NCBI RefSeq assembly: GCF_905475465.1
Contig: NC_062248.1
Location: forward strand, 2,232,001-2,296,000
Reading direction: 5' to 3'
Origin: Pieris napi
Taxonomy: Eukaryota > Arthropoda > Insecta > Lepidoptera > Pieridae
DNA: 64,000 nt
Of this stretch, positions 1 to 10,550 are shown one piece after another (position 1 is the first letter of the stretch; each line of letters starts with the position of its first letter). The position numbers were made by a program, and so were the translations under genes. The notes under the pieces were generated by a model. It ran no database searches and was not told the DNA's origin. It worked only from the letters and a program-made list of their open reading frames with translations.

Positions 1-343
1 TACTAAATGTAACCAATCCAATAACTTACGATCTCTGTGGTTGGATTTCACGTATTATTGGGCAGATAGTTTAGTAATAATTCGGCCCTGTAGATGGCTC
101 TGCGGTCAGTCAAGACAACCGGTATAGTCGTAACGTAAATGACTGTGTTATGGGCAGAGAAATATCTTCAAATGCAATTTTTAAATAGGCAAGTTAGCAG
201 TCACACACAGATTTGGGCTGACTGACATACATGCTTTACGATACCTTCACGTTGTCTTCATTATACAAGTCCGTATTGCTTTAATAGAAAACCCATCGAT
301 GCCTGGGAATGTCTAGCCTTAAAGCTAAACAATATATGTAAAT

Positions 344-392
344 AAAATAAATCGTTGTAGTGGCGCTACAACCTCTTTAGGTTCCTAAACCC
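344..392 (-). repeat. SINE 3'-end fragment, minus strand
   Basis: The stretch TGGCGCTACAACCT followed by CTTTAGG is the reverse complement of the 3' end of the tRNA-derived SINE seen complete at 6118-6430 (which ends AGGTTGTAGCGCCA then an AT-rich tail). Only the last 45-50 bases are present. A plus-strand head fragment of the same family begins 35 bases further right, so the two are separate broken copies. Confidence 0.6.
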
Positions 393-427
393 CCTGTTTT
401 AGTGTTTATACAATATTGTTTTCAGAG

Positions 428-530
428 CAGTGTTGGCCTTGTGGCTCCAGCGTGCGACTCTCATCCCTAAGGTCGCAGGTTCGATCCCCGTCTGTTCTCC
501 AATGGATTCTTTCTATGAGCGCATTTGACA
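428..530 (+). repeat. SINE 5' (tRNA-like head) fragment
   Basis: The sequence has the tRNA-like head of the lepidopteran SINE: an A-box-like TTGGCCTTGTGGC and a B-box-like GGTTCGATCCC, followed by the start of the SINE body (CAATGG, then GCGCATTT). The body stops near 530 and runs into an AT-rich stretch. It is a truncated SINE copy and not a tRNA gene: no acceptor stem closes and the head is shared with the other copies in the window. Confidence 0.65.
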
Positions 531-899
531 TAATGACATAATTATAATTATTTTTTATTATTTCTAATTTTATAAATAATTATAATTATTATTTCCATAG
601 TGACGGGAGGAGATCCCTCGGAAGTGATAAGGGCGCTCGTTGTCTCCTTTATTATTGACTAATTGCATTGATTTTTGCTAAGAAGCGGCAAATATATAAA
701 ATATGCAGAACCAACTTAAGTTCACAAAGCATTCTCTTATTACCTTTGGAAACAGACATCAAAGTCGAAGTTAATCCAATAAGGTGCATCTTATAGGATA
801 ATTTCGAGGGGCCCTAATCAAGCTCAATTTTTGTTGAACACCATGTGAATGGAAAAGATTTTTAATAAAAAAACGACAGATTTTTTAAATCTATATATA
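531..899. other. AT-rich stretch, nothing recognised
   Basis: AT-rich DNA with no long open frame, no RNA gene and no repeat that I recognise. Confidence 0.5.
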
Positions 900-1120
900 A
901 TTTTTATTTATATCATAGAAGGGCAAACAAGCGTATGAGACTCCCAAAAAGGGTAGTAGTCGCAACCCATGGACACACATTATTGGGTGCGTTGCCGGCC
1001 TTTGAGGAAGGACTCTTTAAACCGTTGGAGGTCGCAACGGGAATCAATTTCACAGTTCGCTAGTTCGCAAAAGAAAATGGCTTGGGAAGCCGTGGAAGAC
1101 GTCCAGCCAGCAAAGTTATG
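900..1120 (+). repeat. Degenerate dispersed lepidopteran repeat
   Basis: Contains GGGCAAACAAGCG, CCCATGGACAC and GTGCGTTGCCGGCCTTTGAG in the order found in a common lepidopteran dispersed repeat. A better preserved copy lies on the minus strand at 14862-15066. This copy is heavily mutated. Confidence 0.45.
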
Positions 1121-2156
1121 CGGATGAAATTTTTATTTTTTTTGATAGAATACTAATACCTATAATAAAAACTGAAATACATTAACAGACAGTGCTAAGC
1201 TAGTATATGCCTGTCTTTACCCGGAACCAGGGTATTAAATATGATATACAAGTATGAAAATAACATGAGAACTTTAGTAGGCGCAGCGCTAACCATGCAA
1301 CTTCCTCACAATCGAGTAGCCCACAATATCGCAGCACATTTACGAGGTGACTCTTCGTATTGAAGAAGTGGCATGGGTCCGCCAAGCATTCGCGAATATA
1401 CACTGAAATACATAATTATGTAGGAATAAAGAAAATAATGCTTTGTTTAATCATTTCTGTCTAGCTATCCCAATAACGAAACTAAACAATGAATTCGCAC
1501 CACATGTCGTACGTTCTATACATTGAGAAATTACTAAATTAACTTTGACACCATACTAAAAACAGTATAGTATGAATAATAAAATAATCTATAACTATAA
1601 TATTATTATCAAAATATTAATAAAACTATTTAAATACTATAGATAAATAATATAAGATTTTAATAAAAGCTTCTACATTAGCCTCAGATAGCAAATATTC
1701 CTTGACGAAGAGACTCAAGTATCACATCTAATGGTACTTATAAACTTCGAACAAAAACAAATATACAGCGTCTCAATGGCGCCCATTTTCCACTTCTTCA
1801 CAGATATCTTTCTTATCGACACTTAGAGATGTCGTAAACACTTGGTTCACGATTCAATGTTTCTAAAACCTTACTAAACAAAATATAAAAAATTTTACAA
1901 ATATAAAATGTAACAAAAATTTCTTAATGCTGTAGCTTTACGCATTCACATACATATGTAACTGAATTATTCAGAAACTTAAATATAGATAAAATAAACA
2001 ACCAATTCAATTAAAAATCTACCTTGAGGAAAAATATTATTATATAATGCTATTTTATCGTCCGATTGCGAGGAACATGTCATCTCTAGTCTCTCAAGTA
2101 CTCTTGAGCCCGTGCCTGCTGCATACCTATTGTATGCGTAAGCTACTGCTATTTAT
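1121..2156. other. AT-rich stretch, nothing recognised
   Basis: About 1 kb of AT-rich sequence with only short open frames without coding character. No repeat or RNA gene recognised. Confidence 0.5.
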
Positions 2157-2480
2157 ATGATTATATATAAATCTCGTGTCACAATGTTTGTCCTCAATGG
2201 ACTCCTAAACTACCGAACCGATATCAATCAAATTTGCATACCATGTGCAGTTCAATCCAACTTGAGAGATAGGATAGTTTAGATCTCAAATTATAGTCGC
2301 AATTTTAATTTATTGCTAATTATTATTTGATAGTCACAAATCACAATTCTAACAGATGGCGCCGCGCTGTGTTGAAAGTACCAACGTTTCACATAAGATA
2401 CTATTTAACATCTGTAACAAAAACCTTAGCCACAGCAACGCTTGGCCGAGTCTACTAGTCTGGTTATATATATATGACGA
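2157..2480 (-). repeat. RTE-like LINE tail repeat, copy 1
   Basis: On the minus strand this reads from CTAGTAGACTCGGCCAAGCG through GGCTAAGG, a GCGCCATCTGTTAGAATTGT segment and a GTTTAGGAGTCCAT segment, to a TATATA-rich end. The same order occurs at 12471-12856, so both ends and the middle are shared. The tail (an anti-sense 'GGAGTCCAT ... GTGACACG ... ATTTATATA' pattern) resembles the 3' ends of RTE-clade LINEs in Lepidoptera. Assignment to RTE is by recall of the family, not by search. Confidence 0.5.
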
Positions 2481-2751
2481 AGTGAGAGGTAAAGACAAAA
2501 GTAATGAAAAAGGGAATCGACTAGAAAAGAAGATGGGCACAATAACGAGAAAGCACGACCTGAATTTGAACCTACGGATAATCGAAGACAAGACGTCAAC
2601 ATTGCTGAACATTGTTGCCATTTCGTGAACTCGTTCCGCAACAGAATCCGAATCAACTACAGAGACAAACGGCAGTCGTAGAAACGAGTGTCAAATTATT
2701 ACTTTAGTATTGTCTGTAAGTTTCTATTTCTAATCATTGAATCAAAATCAC

Positions 2752-3100
2752 TATTATTATCGACCATTGAATAGTCATTAATTTAATGATCTAGCAGCAT
2801 TGGCAAATCAAATAAATAACTAGTGGTGGTGGTGAACTAATTTGACTTTGATGTTGTTAATGACAATAGCAGCTGACACTAACGCCATTGCTCTGACAAA
2901 ATAAAATAAAATAATTGCATGAATAATATTACAATTTGAATCAAATAGTCGTTAATTTGTAGATCTAGTAATATTGGCAAATTTGATTCGATTTGTATTA
3001 AAGGTTTCAAACTGATTAGTCACTGTCGTTGTCAATTTATGAGCTCTGTGACATATAGACAGCTGACACCGGTGCCATTACTCCGACGTATATAATGTGT
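2752..3100 (+). repeat. Two ~185 bp direct repeats, left arm of an inverted pair
   Basis: Two diverged copies of a unit that runs ATTGAATAGTC or CAAATAGTCGTTAATTT, then GATCTAG, ATTGGCAAAT, and CAGCTGACAC with GCCATT. The same double unit occurs in opposite orientation at 7852-8205. The arms could be the ends of a foldback-type element or two independent insertions. Confidence 0.5.
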
Positions 3101-4883
3101 GGTATCGCGGACCTACTTTTTTGTGGATGTCTTCTGAGACACAGTAGTCTTGACTTGTGCAATGTCTAAGGCATTGCGCTATTGTCAATAGTTTCCACAG
3201 CTACGCGATATAGGGAGCTTAATTGGTATTGTCTTCACCTTGGGTTACATTATCGAAGTTTTCTTTAAAAATCCAGACAAACAATTAAATCTTTCGTTTA
3301 TAATATAAGAGTAGACAACCTACTCTATACGAAAAGGTTGATCACATCTGCTTATAGAACAGAGAGCTCAGCAAGATTAATGACTTTATCGCAAAGATCT
3401 GTTAGCTTTTAATCACCGAAGACTTTTTCATTACAAAATTTAATTTTATTAGTTTTTTTTAAATCCAAATCTCAGATGAATGTTGACATTTTCCATATAA
3501 CCGATTCCTGCCACAATTGTTGGAGTATCGTCAGTACTCTTTTAGCATTAAACTATATTAAAATTTTCTCTAAACAACGAACGTTTTTACATCTGGATTT
3601 CCCATTCTAAAGATATATCAAGATAGTTGTGCCAAGAGATACAATTTCCCCGATATTTATATGCTATACAAAATGTGACTATGTTTTTTGAGATTGCTAA
3701 TATATATTCTATACTCAATAATATAAACCTTTCAGTTCATCTTTGTGTCAGTTTTATAGTTTGGTGAATGCCCACAGGAAAACCTAGTCAAATTAAAATA
3801 ATATTTGCGTTCGATAATTCATTTATTAAGGAAGGTAATATATTATATTAACATAACAATAACATAACATGTTAACATATTATGTTACGAAAAGCAACCA
3901 GCGTTTACCGCGGTACAAAACTTATACATTATGTATTTTATAACAGAATAACCATTACAGAATAGAAAATGTAACATCTAACATAGCCGCAAACTTTAAA
4001 AACGGTTTCAAAGTGTTTAAAACGAAAAGACCTAAAAAAGCGATGTCCTCAAACGAGAACTGGCATAAAGCTACAAACTTTGTCGCTGCATCTGAGCTTT
4101 TGTTCAAAGTTTTTGTCCCGTTTTTCTGCTGTTTTTAGTCGAAGTTTTACGAATGTTTCAAATTTCGTAATTTAAATTTAAATAAACTATAGTTTAAAAA
4201 CGCAAATTGTTTTTTCTCTAAGGAAACACACAACTATGCTGAATTTAATATTTACCCCAACCTTTATATTTTAACGACGCCATGTAAATCTTTCATTGCT
4301 TCCTGTCAGCTATTTTAAGTCAGTAAATAATATAGTATTTGCTATTCCCATTCACTTAACATTCATTGTTAATTCATTATACGTCTAGAAGGCAGTATCT
4401 TAGGCCACTGGAAATAATGTTAATTTTTTGTATATAAAGTTGTCTGACTGCTTTTAAAACTAGATTTTATTCGATCGAGTGTTAGGACAGAGCAAAGGGC
4501 CCTACCTATTCCAGACATTACATTACGGGAATAAAAACAAAAATAGACTGAGTAAAATGAGAATTAATCTCTGACTAAGTGGATGCAATAAAACAGCAAA
4601 GAGCAAAAAAAGTCAGCTTAAGTTGGACAAATTGGACTTTGGACAGGACAAAAAGGCGGATTTCCTTTAATTGATTTAATTTGTCGTGAGTCAAAACTCC
4701 ATGGCGCTAGTTTTCTGCCTACATTGATTATAAGGGGTTGTTATATTGTACATTTTTTCTTTGACATAAATCGTTTATTTTATTATATTATTTTTAACAA
4801 TAGTTTTTTTTTATTTTGATTAGATTAATATTTTAGGGTATATAATCAATTTAATTAATAATCAAATGTGGAGAACAATCTAA
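3101..4883. other. AT-rich stretch, nothing recognised
   Basis: About 1.8 kb of AT-rich DNA without a supportable gene. The only structure noted is an AT-rich, imperfect palindrome around 3850-3885 built from repeated AACAT and ATGTT words. Confidence 0.5.
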
Positions 4884-5380
4884 TTAATGTCTGGCAAATT
4901 CATTTTCAGTTTTTCTTATATTTAAATAACATAATATTAAAATTACAGACATTCTAAAATGCTTTGAAATTTTTATAAAAATAAAACTTAAAATCGCGTC
5001 TGGCACATAGTTAGCAACGTGAAAAATGTCTGGCAATAAAAAAAGTATGTCAGGTAGACGTATTTAAAAAGGAAAAATCAAAAATTACGCTTCTTAAAAT
5101 GCAATGCTTCATCATACTGCAAAACTTTATCATTTTAATTCAAGACTTAACAACCGAATTAATGTCTGGCAAATTCATTTTCAGTTTTCCTTATATTTAA
5201 ATAACATAATATTAAAATTACAGACATTCTAAAATGCTTTGAAATTTTTATAAAAATAAAACTTAAAATCGCGTCTGGCACATAGTTAGCAACGTGAAAA
5301 ATGTCTGGCAATAAAAAAAGTATGTCAGGTAGACGTATTTAAAAACGAAAAATTAAAAATTACGCTTCTTAAAATGCTTT
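4884..5380 (+). repeat. Tandem duplication, ~276 bp period
   Basis: The stretch from AATGTCTGGCAAATTCATTT at 4885 recurs at 5161 with nearly identical sequence for about 220 bases and only a few substitutions. The first unit carries an extra ~55 bases before the second begins. Within each unit the word GTCTGGCA occurs three times. The two copies look recently duplicated. Confidence 0.85.
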
Positions 5381-5774
5381 TAAAATCCAGGATTATTACC
5401 TGGACAGATAGGATGCGCACTAATGAACGCAACCGCTACCGCCAGCCAGATTGCCCAGACTCTAACCGGAAGTGCAAGAAGGAAGACATATCACAAAATC
5501 AGCTGACCTGAAATTCTTTCTCGAAAACGTTGCTACCTCCCGTACTATAAGTGTTCATTTAACTAACCCATTTACTCAGAACTTTTAGTCTTTTATATGT
5601 ACTTTCTTAGCGCCATTTATGTGTTTGTTCTTTTTAAATTTTCACTGTACAGGTTTCCCGACGTTGTACCTATAGGGGGAGCTGTAAACCAGCTCATCGT
5701 TGCCATTTGGTGAAGCCAAACGCATCTTCCTCTTCTAGGATTTAGCTGAATTTTAAACTTTTATTTATGTTACC
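5381..5774. other. Stretch without recognised features
   Basis: Ordinary mixed-composition DNA; no gene, RNA or repeat recognised. Confidence 0.4.
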
Positions 5775-5910
5775 ATACTTATTTATTTATTTATACTTTA
5801 TTACTTTATACAAAAACATAATTAAAAAAAGCAGGTTACAAAAGTTAAAAGGCAACGGGAGGCCTTATCGCTTACAAGATATCTTCCAGGCAACCCTAAT
5901 GTGGAACAAT
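5775..5910 (+). repeat. Possible LINE 3'-end fragment
   Basis: After a (TTTA)n run the words GGCAACGGGAGGCCTTATCG and ATCTTCCAGGCAACC appear. This order is familiar from the 3' ends of lepidopteran LINEs. No coding part is attached. The call rests on recall only. Confidence 0.3.
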
Positions 5911-6117
5911 AAAAAAGAAACACATACAGAGGGTAGAGTACAAGAAGTGCATAAATAATTAACAAAAAAAACTCAAAATCACACGTTACGTGTTATTTAT
6001 AACTAGCTTCTGTTCCTGTAGAACAAATTTTTTGTTTGTTAGCTAAACTTGGTAACGATTATGCATGCATCTAACTTCTATATATTTAAAAAAATATTAT
6101 AACAGGCAAAGAGCGAG

Positions 6118-6430
6118 CAGTGTTGGCCTAGTGGCTTCAGCGTGCGACTCTCATACCTGAAGTCGGTTAATCGAGGTTCGATCCCCGGCTGTGCACCAAT
6201 GAACTTTATTTCTATGTGCGCATTTAACATTTGCTCGAACGGTGAAGGAAAACATCGTAAGGAAACCGACATGTCTTAGACCCAAAAAGTCGACGGCGTG
6301 TGTCAGGCACTGGAGGCTGATCACCCACTTGCCTATTAGATTTAAAAAAATGATCATGAAACAAATTCAGAAATCTGAGGCCAAGACTTAAAGAGGTTGT
6401 AGCGCCATTGATTTATTATTATTTTATTAA
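6118..6430 (+). mobile_element. tRNA-derived SINE, near full length
   Basis: This is the best SINE copy in the window. The head has an A-box-like TTGGCCTAGTGG and a B-box-like GGTTCGATCCC. The body contains GCGCATTTAACAT, GACCCAAAAAGTCGACGG and GGCTGATCACC, and the copy ends in GGTTGTAGCGCCA plus an (ATT)n-type tail. AAAGAG at 6108 and again near 6430 may be the target duplication. The head is built like a Pol III promoter; the element has no protein and would depend on a LINE for copying. It resembles the widespread lepidopteran SINE group that includes the Heliconius 'Metulj' elements, which is from memory. Confidence 0.8.
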
Positions 6431-6741
6431 AAGAGAACAACACAATGTAGACACGGGCTAACTCTCTGAGTTTGTATTTCGGCTTCGCTCAATTTGTTAT
6501 CATTAAAGCTTTATTCGATTGTATGCGCTGATCCGATGTGTTTTATCGTCGTATTTTAAAACTTACTGATGCATATTTATAGGTGTCAGGTGGACGCAGT
6601 TTGAAGAGTTTATTTTCCAAGATCATGCATGTTGCGAAAAGCTCATTCCTGAAGCTAGGAGCAAGTCGAAGGTAGCAGCCAGATGTTTTTCCAGGACTCG
6701 GTGATCGTTAGTTAGCGTTAAGCCTTTGATTAAGTTATTAT
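6431..6741. other. Stretch without recognised features
   Basis: Nothing recognised between the SINE and the minisatellite. Confidence 0.4.
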
Positions 6742-6917
6742 TACTAAGTATACTAAGTATTCTAAGTATTACTAAGTATTACTAAGTATTACTAAGTATT
6801 ACTAAGTATTACTAAGTATTACTAAGTATTACTAAGTATTACTAAGTATTACTAAGTATTACTAAGTATTACTAAGTAGACTAAGTATTTCTAAGTATAC
6901 TACGTATTACTAAGTAT
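6742..6917 (+). repeat. 10 bp minisatellite (TATTACTAAG)n
   Basis: About 17 head-to-tail copies of a 10 bp unit reading TATTACTAAG. The central ~11 units are perfect; those at both edges carry substitutions such as TAGACTAAG and TACTACG, the pattern expected when slippage homogenises the middle of an array. Confidence 0.9.
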
Positions 6918-7219
6918 TTATTACCTTTGATTAAGGTATTATATCAGCAGATAGATTTAAGAAGCCGGACGAACGTTAGTTAAAAGCTTGCTTCGCCTTG
7001 TAATTTTGTATGTGTCTACCACATATTCGACAAATATTAGTGGAATGGAAAATTTATAACTCCACTTAGAGTTTCATTTAGCGAGTGCGATCGTGGTTCA
7101 TATCACATATACTGCATGAAATACTAACAATTATTACTTATATAACATTGTCTAGGTAAACAAATATAAGGTTGTGCGTTTGAACCCAGACTGCTTCAAT
7201 TGATTTTTCGTATATTTAC

Positions 7220-7400
7220 ACTTGCTCGTTCTTTATGGGACAGGCTCACTTAAAGTTAACTGTTTTCCGCCTTCCATGGACACCTGCAACACCAAGAGGT
7301 TCGCTAATGCGTTGCCGGCCTTTATGGTCAGCAATGGTACGGCGTTATCTTGAAGAACGTAGAGTGAAGAGAAGCAATGCGTGGATAAAAAATAAAAAGG
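7220..7400 (+). repeat. Degenerate dispersed lepidopteran repeat
   Basis: Carries GGGACAGGCTCAC, CCATGGACACCTGCAACACC and AATGCGTTGCCGGCCTTT, in the same order as the repeats at 900-1120 and 14862-15066. Two open frames here are by-products of the repeat. Confidence 0.45.
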
Positions 7401-7557
7401 GGTTGATTGTAGAGGGTTGAAAATTAGGGGTTGTGTGTATTTTTGTATGCTGTATCATAAAAAAATAAAAAACTTGTCTAAAAATATTTTTTTTTTTTTT
7501 TTGGAATGGACATCCCTTATCACTTAGGGGTTTGAAATATATTAGTAGTTAAAACAT

Positions 7558-7630
7558 TTATATCGGTTGAGCCGTTTCGGAGGAGTGTGGGAACGAAATT
7601 GTGACACGAGAATTTTATATATAGAGAGAT
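7558..7630 (+). repeat. RTE-like LINE 3' tail
   Basis: The words GAGCCGTTTCGGAGGAGT, TTGTGACACGAGAATTTTAT and a closing TATATA run are the usual end of RTE-clade LINEs in Lepidoptera. Only the terminal ~70 bases are present, a strongly 5'-truncated copy. Confidence 0.5.
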
Positions 7631-7851
7631 TATCTCACCGGATTCGCACTGTAATTGTAATAATTAATGACAATTTACAAATAAATACATTTAAATTGCA
7701 GCTGAAATTACTTTACACCTGCCTATGTTTCAACCACAGCATCCGTAGTTGGTGTAATTATTTTAATTTATTAAATTTTAACTTCAATCGGCAACGAGAA
7801 ATTAAAATTTCAATTAATCTCTTATTTAGCTCGCCTGATCAATTGCTTTAC

Positions 7852-8205
7852 ATGTCGCAGCAATGGCGGTGGTGTCAGCTGCCATTGTCATAGATCACAG
7901 AACTCGTTAATTAATTACGTCAAAGTCTAATCAGTTTATAGTTGTTAATACTTGTGGTTTATTATTTCTGCCAATATTACTAGATCTGCAAATCAACAAC
8001 TATTTGATAGTCTATAAGAATAGTAATTTCATATTATTATTCGTCACAGTCATTATTATTAATATCGAAGCAATGGCGTCAGTTTCAGCTGCCACAATTT
8101 AATAACATCAAAGTCAAGTTAGTTAAAAACTAACTACGTTAATACTAGTCGTTTTTTCATTTCCATGTCATTGCAAGTTCTATAAATTAACGACTATTCA
8201 ATAGT
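7852..8205 (-). repeat. Two ~185 bp direct repeats, right arm of an inverted pair
   Basis: On the minus strand this reads CGACTATTGAATAGTCGTTA, then CAGCTGAAACTGACGCCATT, then a second unit with GATCTAGTAATATTGGC and CAGCTGACACC. This is the double unit of 2752-3100 in inverted orientation. The arms are diverged and the outer edges are not sharply defined. Confidence 0.5.
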
Positions 8206-8282
8206 CGTTTTATAAAAATAAAAAAAGTGACTCTATAGACATTATTATTAAAAGAGATTTATCATAACAAAAAAAAACGATT

Positions 8283-8462
8283 AAAAAGAGTGGCGGAGAG
8301 TTTATTGCCAGTTCTTCTCTTCCGTTCTACGCCCTTGATTTGAGTACTGGCAGTAAATGTAAAATTAGAAGCATTTAATGTATATTTCTTTTTTGACGTT
8401 CATTAGTGTACATTGTGTTACTTACCTATATGAATAAATGATTTTTGGCTTTTGACTTTTGA
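8283..8462 (+). repeat. LINE 3'-end fragment (same group as the LINE at 19257-21886)
   Basis: Reads GAGTGGCGGAGAGTTT, GCCAGTTCTTCT, CTACGCCCTTGA, AGTGTACATTG and TGAATAAATGA, ending in (TTTTGAC)-like repeats. Each word has its counterpart, in the same order, in the 3' UTR of the minus-strand LINE at 19257-21886. No coding part remains. Confidence 0.65.
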
Positions 8463-9565
8463 TAGCTTTAAACCTTTGAAACTTAAAGACGTCTAGATTA
8501 ATGTAATATTTGACAGTCGTTCTTATGATTGCCGTTTGACGCTGTAGTCGATTCGGCTTCGGAACGAGTACACAAAATGTCACAAGAGACTCTAAGTCAA
8601 ATTTTTGACATTCGTGTCATTCATTATCTTCAGTAATTTAACTGCAGGCTTTTTTAAAGTGAAACTTTTATTACATCGTCTCAAACTTTTTCGTCTGTGT
8701 GTCGCATGTCGCGTGACGGTCGGCCGCGGAGTAGGGATAAAGCGAAAGGCGCTCGTCATAGAAGCCAAGGCCAATATGGCGGCGCCTATAGTTCGCCGCT
8801 GACCGTGTACTGTATAGACTATTTATTTAATATGTGTACTCTCTAAGACACAGAGTTCAATAAAAATATTAGTTGGAGACTTAGTCTACTTTTATTATTT
8901 CTCATTATCATTCCAATTATCCAAGTATAAAATTAAGATTGATAAAGCGCTTTTTATACCCTTAATGGAATATTATTCCAAAAATTTTTAGTTAAATGTC
9001 TATAATGTGAAAAAAAGTTTCACTTTTACCGTTGGTTTCATAAAACCACACAATCCTTTTTTTTTTAATACAGGTCGTGCTTCTGTTCTTTTCCCTTCCA
9101 CTATGTCTGTCTTACCCTCTATATCTATATTTATAAATTAAAAAAAGGTTGTATAAACAGACTTATAGATTTTGTTTCTAAGTGACTGTCCAACATACGT
9201 AATTCTCTACATATGTAGATTATATAGGCGACTGTATTACCGGTCAATAACGTTGCCTATAATGGAATACATCTCGAATCTTTCAGGCGACGAGTCAAAG
9301 CTTTGTATCGACTGCATCTAGGAATGAATCCCTTTATGCAGTTTATTGCGCTCGGGGAATCCCCTTTGTGACGAGATTGATGTACTACTTCCGTTTTCCT
9401 TATGGAAAATATTTCATCTGTATTCTAAATAACTGCCGTAATATTTATGTCTATCATTTGTATAAACAAAATGTAAGCAATCAAATACTTTTCAAAAGTG
9501 CGTGCGATTCAACATCGTACGTTATAGTAATTGTAAGGAAAACCAGTGGTGTTAAATCTGGTCAG
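8463..9565. other. Intergenic, with a GC-richer island at about 8640-8810
   Basis: Mostly AT-rich. Around 8640-8810 the sequence becomes GC-richer (GTGACGGTCGGCCGCGGAGT) and is followed by AATAAA near 8860. This could be an LTR, a CpG-rich promoter remnant or an unrelated repeat. I found no primer-binding site, splice pair or open frame to decide. Confidence 0.3.
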
Positions 9566-9752
9566 CCTTGCGATTCTGTAACTCACTTTTTGAACTCACA
9601 CAGCGGTTTTCACATTCAGATAACCAATAAATTACAAGCCTCCTTATCACAATGCCAAATCATAAAATGACTGCTTTACGACTGATTTGAGCGCGACCAC
9701 CGCTGCGAAAACCGTTGTGTGAGTTCGAAAAGTGAGTTACAGAATCGCAAGG
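9566..9752. mobile_element. 187 bp MITE with 46 bp terminal inverted repeats
   Basis: The left arm starts CCTTGCGATTCTGTAACTCA and runs to GCGGTTTTC at 9611. The right arm (9707-9752) is its reverse complement with two mismatches over 46 bases. CAG occurs directly outside both ends (9563-9565 and 9753-9755), a possible 3 bp target duplication. The centre is non-coding. The element abuts the 3' end of a minus-strand SINE. Its superfamily cannot be told from the arms alone. Confidence 0.75.
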
Positions 9753-9755
9753 CAG

Positions 9756-9993
9756 GTCTGGGCCTCAGAGTTCTTACCTGTGTTGTGATCATAGGCCTTC
9801 TGTGCCTGACCAACATCGTTAAATTTTTGTGTCTAAGGCATGATATCCTCACGTCCAGTCTTTCGTACGATCGAGTGTTAAATGCGGATATGGACATAGT
9901 CTATTAATGCACAGCTGAGGTCCGAACCTATAACTGAACACAACCGAACAACGATGAGAGTCGCACGCTACCACAAGGCCAACACAGCTGTAA
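9756..9993 (-). mobile_element. tRNA-derived SINE, diverged, minus strand
   Basis: On the minus strand: GTGTTGGCCTTGTGGTAGCG, GGTTCGGACC, GCATTTAACACTCG, GTCAGGCACAGAAGG and GAGGCCCAGACCTGCC, the SINE order of 6118-6430 with many substitutions. The open frames here are not genes. The MITE at 9566-9752 sits at its 3' end. Confidence 0.65.
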
Positions 9994-10162
9994 GCGTTGT
10001 CAAAAATGCTTTTGCTGCGCTACAACAATTTTTTTTTAAATTTCACACAGTCTATTTTTTAATTTAAACACGCAAAATGCGACATTTCTTCAGCCAAAAA
10101 TTTCTTTTTAAAATAAACACCCCTTCAAAGTATAAAATAATATACTTTGCCTTTATATATAA

Positions 10163-10550
10163 CTAGCCGTTTCCCGCCCGCTTTGCTGGGCGAATTCAAA
10201 TAGGAAATAAATAAAATTTTATGTTTCATTATTATTATTATTTTCATATTTTTATTATCCTTCTTTTTAACTTCCCGCTAAGAAAATTGAAAATTTTCGA
10301 AAGTCGAGTTTTTAACAGATGTTGACGTTTTAAGGTTCTAGGAAGCCTCCCCGAATGTTTCCGCGGTGAAGTCCGTATGTATAAATTTTCATAAAAGTAA
10401 ACCAGCAATAAAAAATGAACGAACGTTGGAATTTAAAAAATAATAGCCATAAACCATGTCGATACGACCAGTGGTTTAGGCGTGAAGGAGCCTCAAACGA
10501 AGACCATTTTTCTTATATATATATATATAGATAACAAAACAATCTGTCAA
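10163..10550 (+). repeat. Dispersed repeat beginning CTAGCCGTTTCCCGCCCG
   Basis: Starts CTAGCCGTTTCCCGCCCGC and ends in a (TA)n run before GATAAC, a layout common to insect dispersed repeats of uncertain type. An (ATT)n run lies near 10230. No coding potential. Confidence 0.35.

Noticed and set aside
428..500. tRNA gene
   Set aside because: A and B boxes are present but no cloverleaf closes, and the sequence continues into SINE body as in the other copies.
2356..2628. Overlapping 90-codon frames on both strands
   Set aside because: Mostly covered by the RTE-like repeat and showing no coding character.
7567..7893. 108-codon open frame as a host gene
   Set aside because: It starts inside an RTE-like tail and ends inside the inverted repeat arm at 7852-8205.
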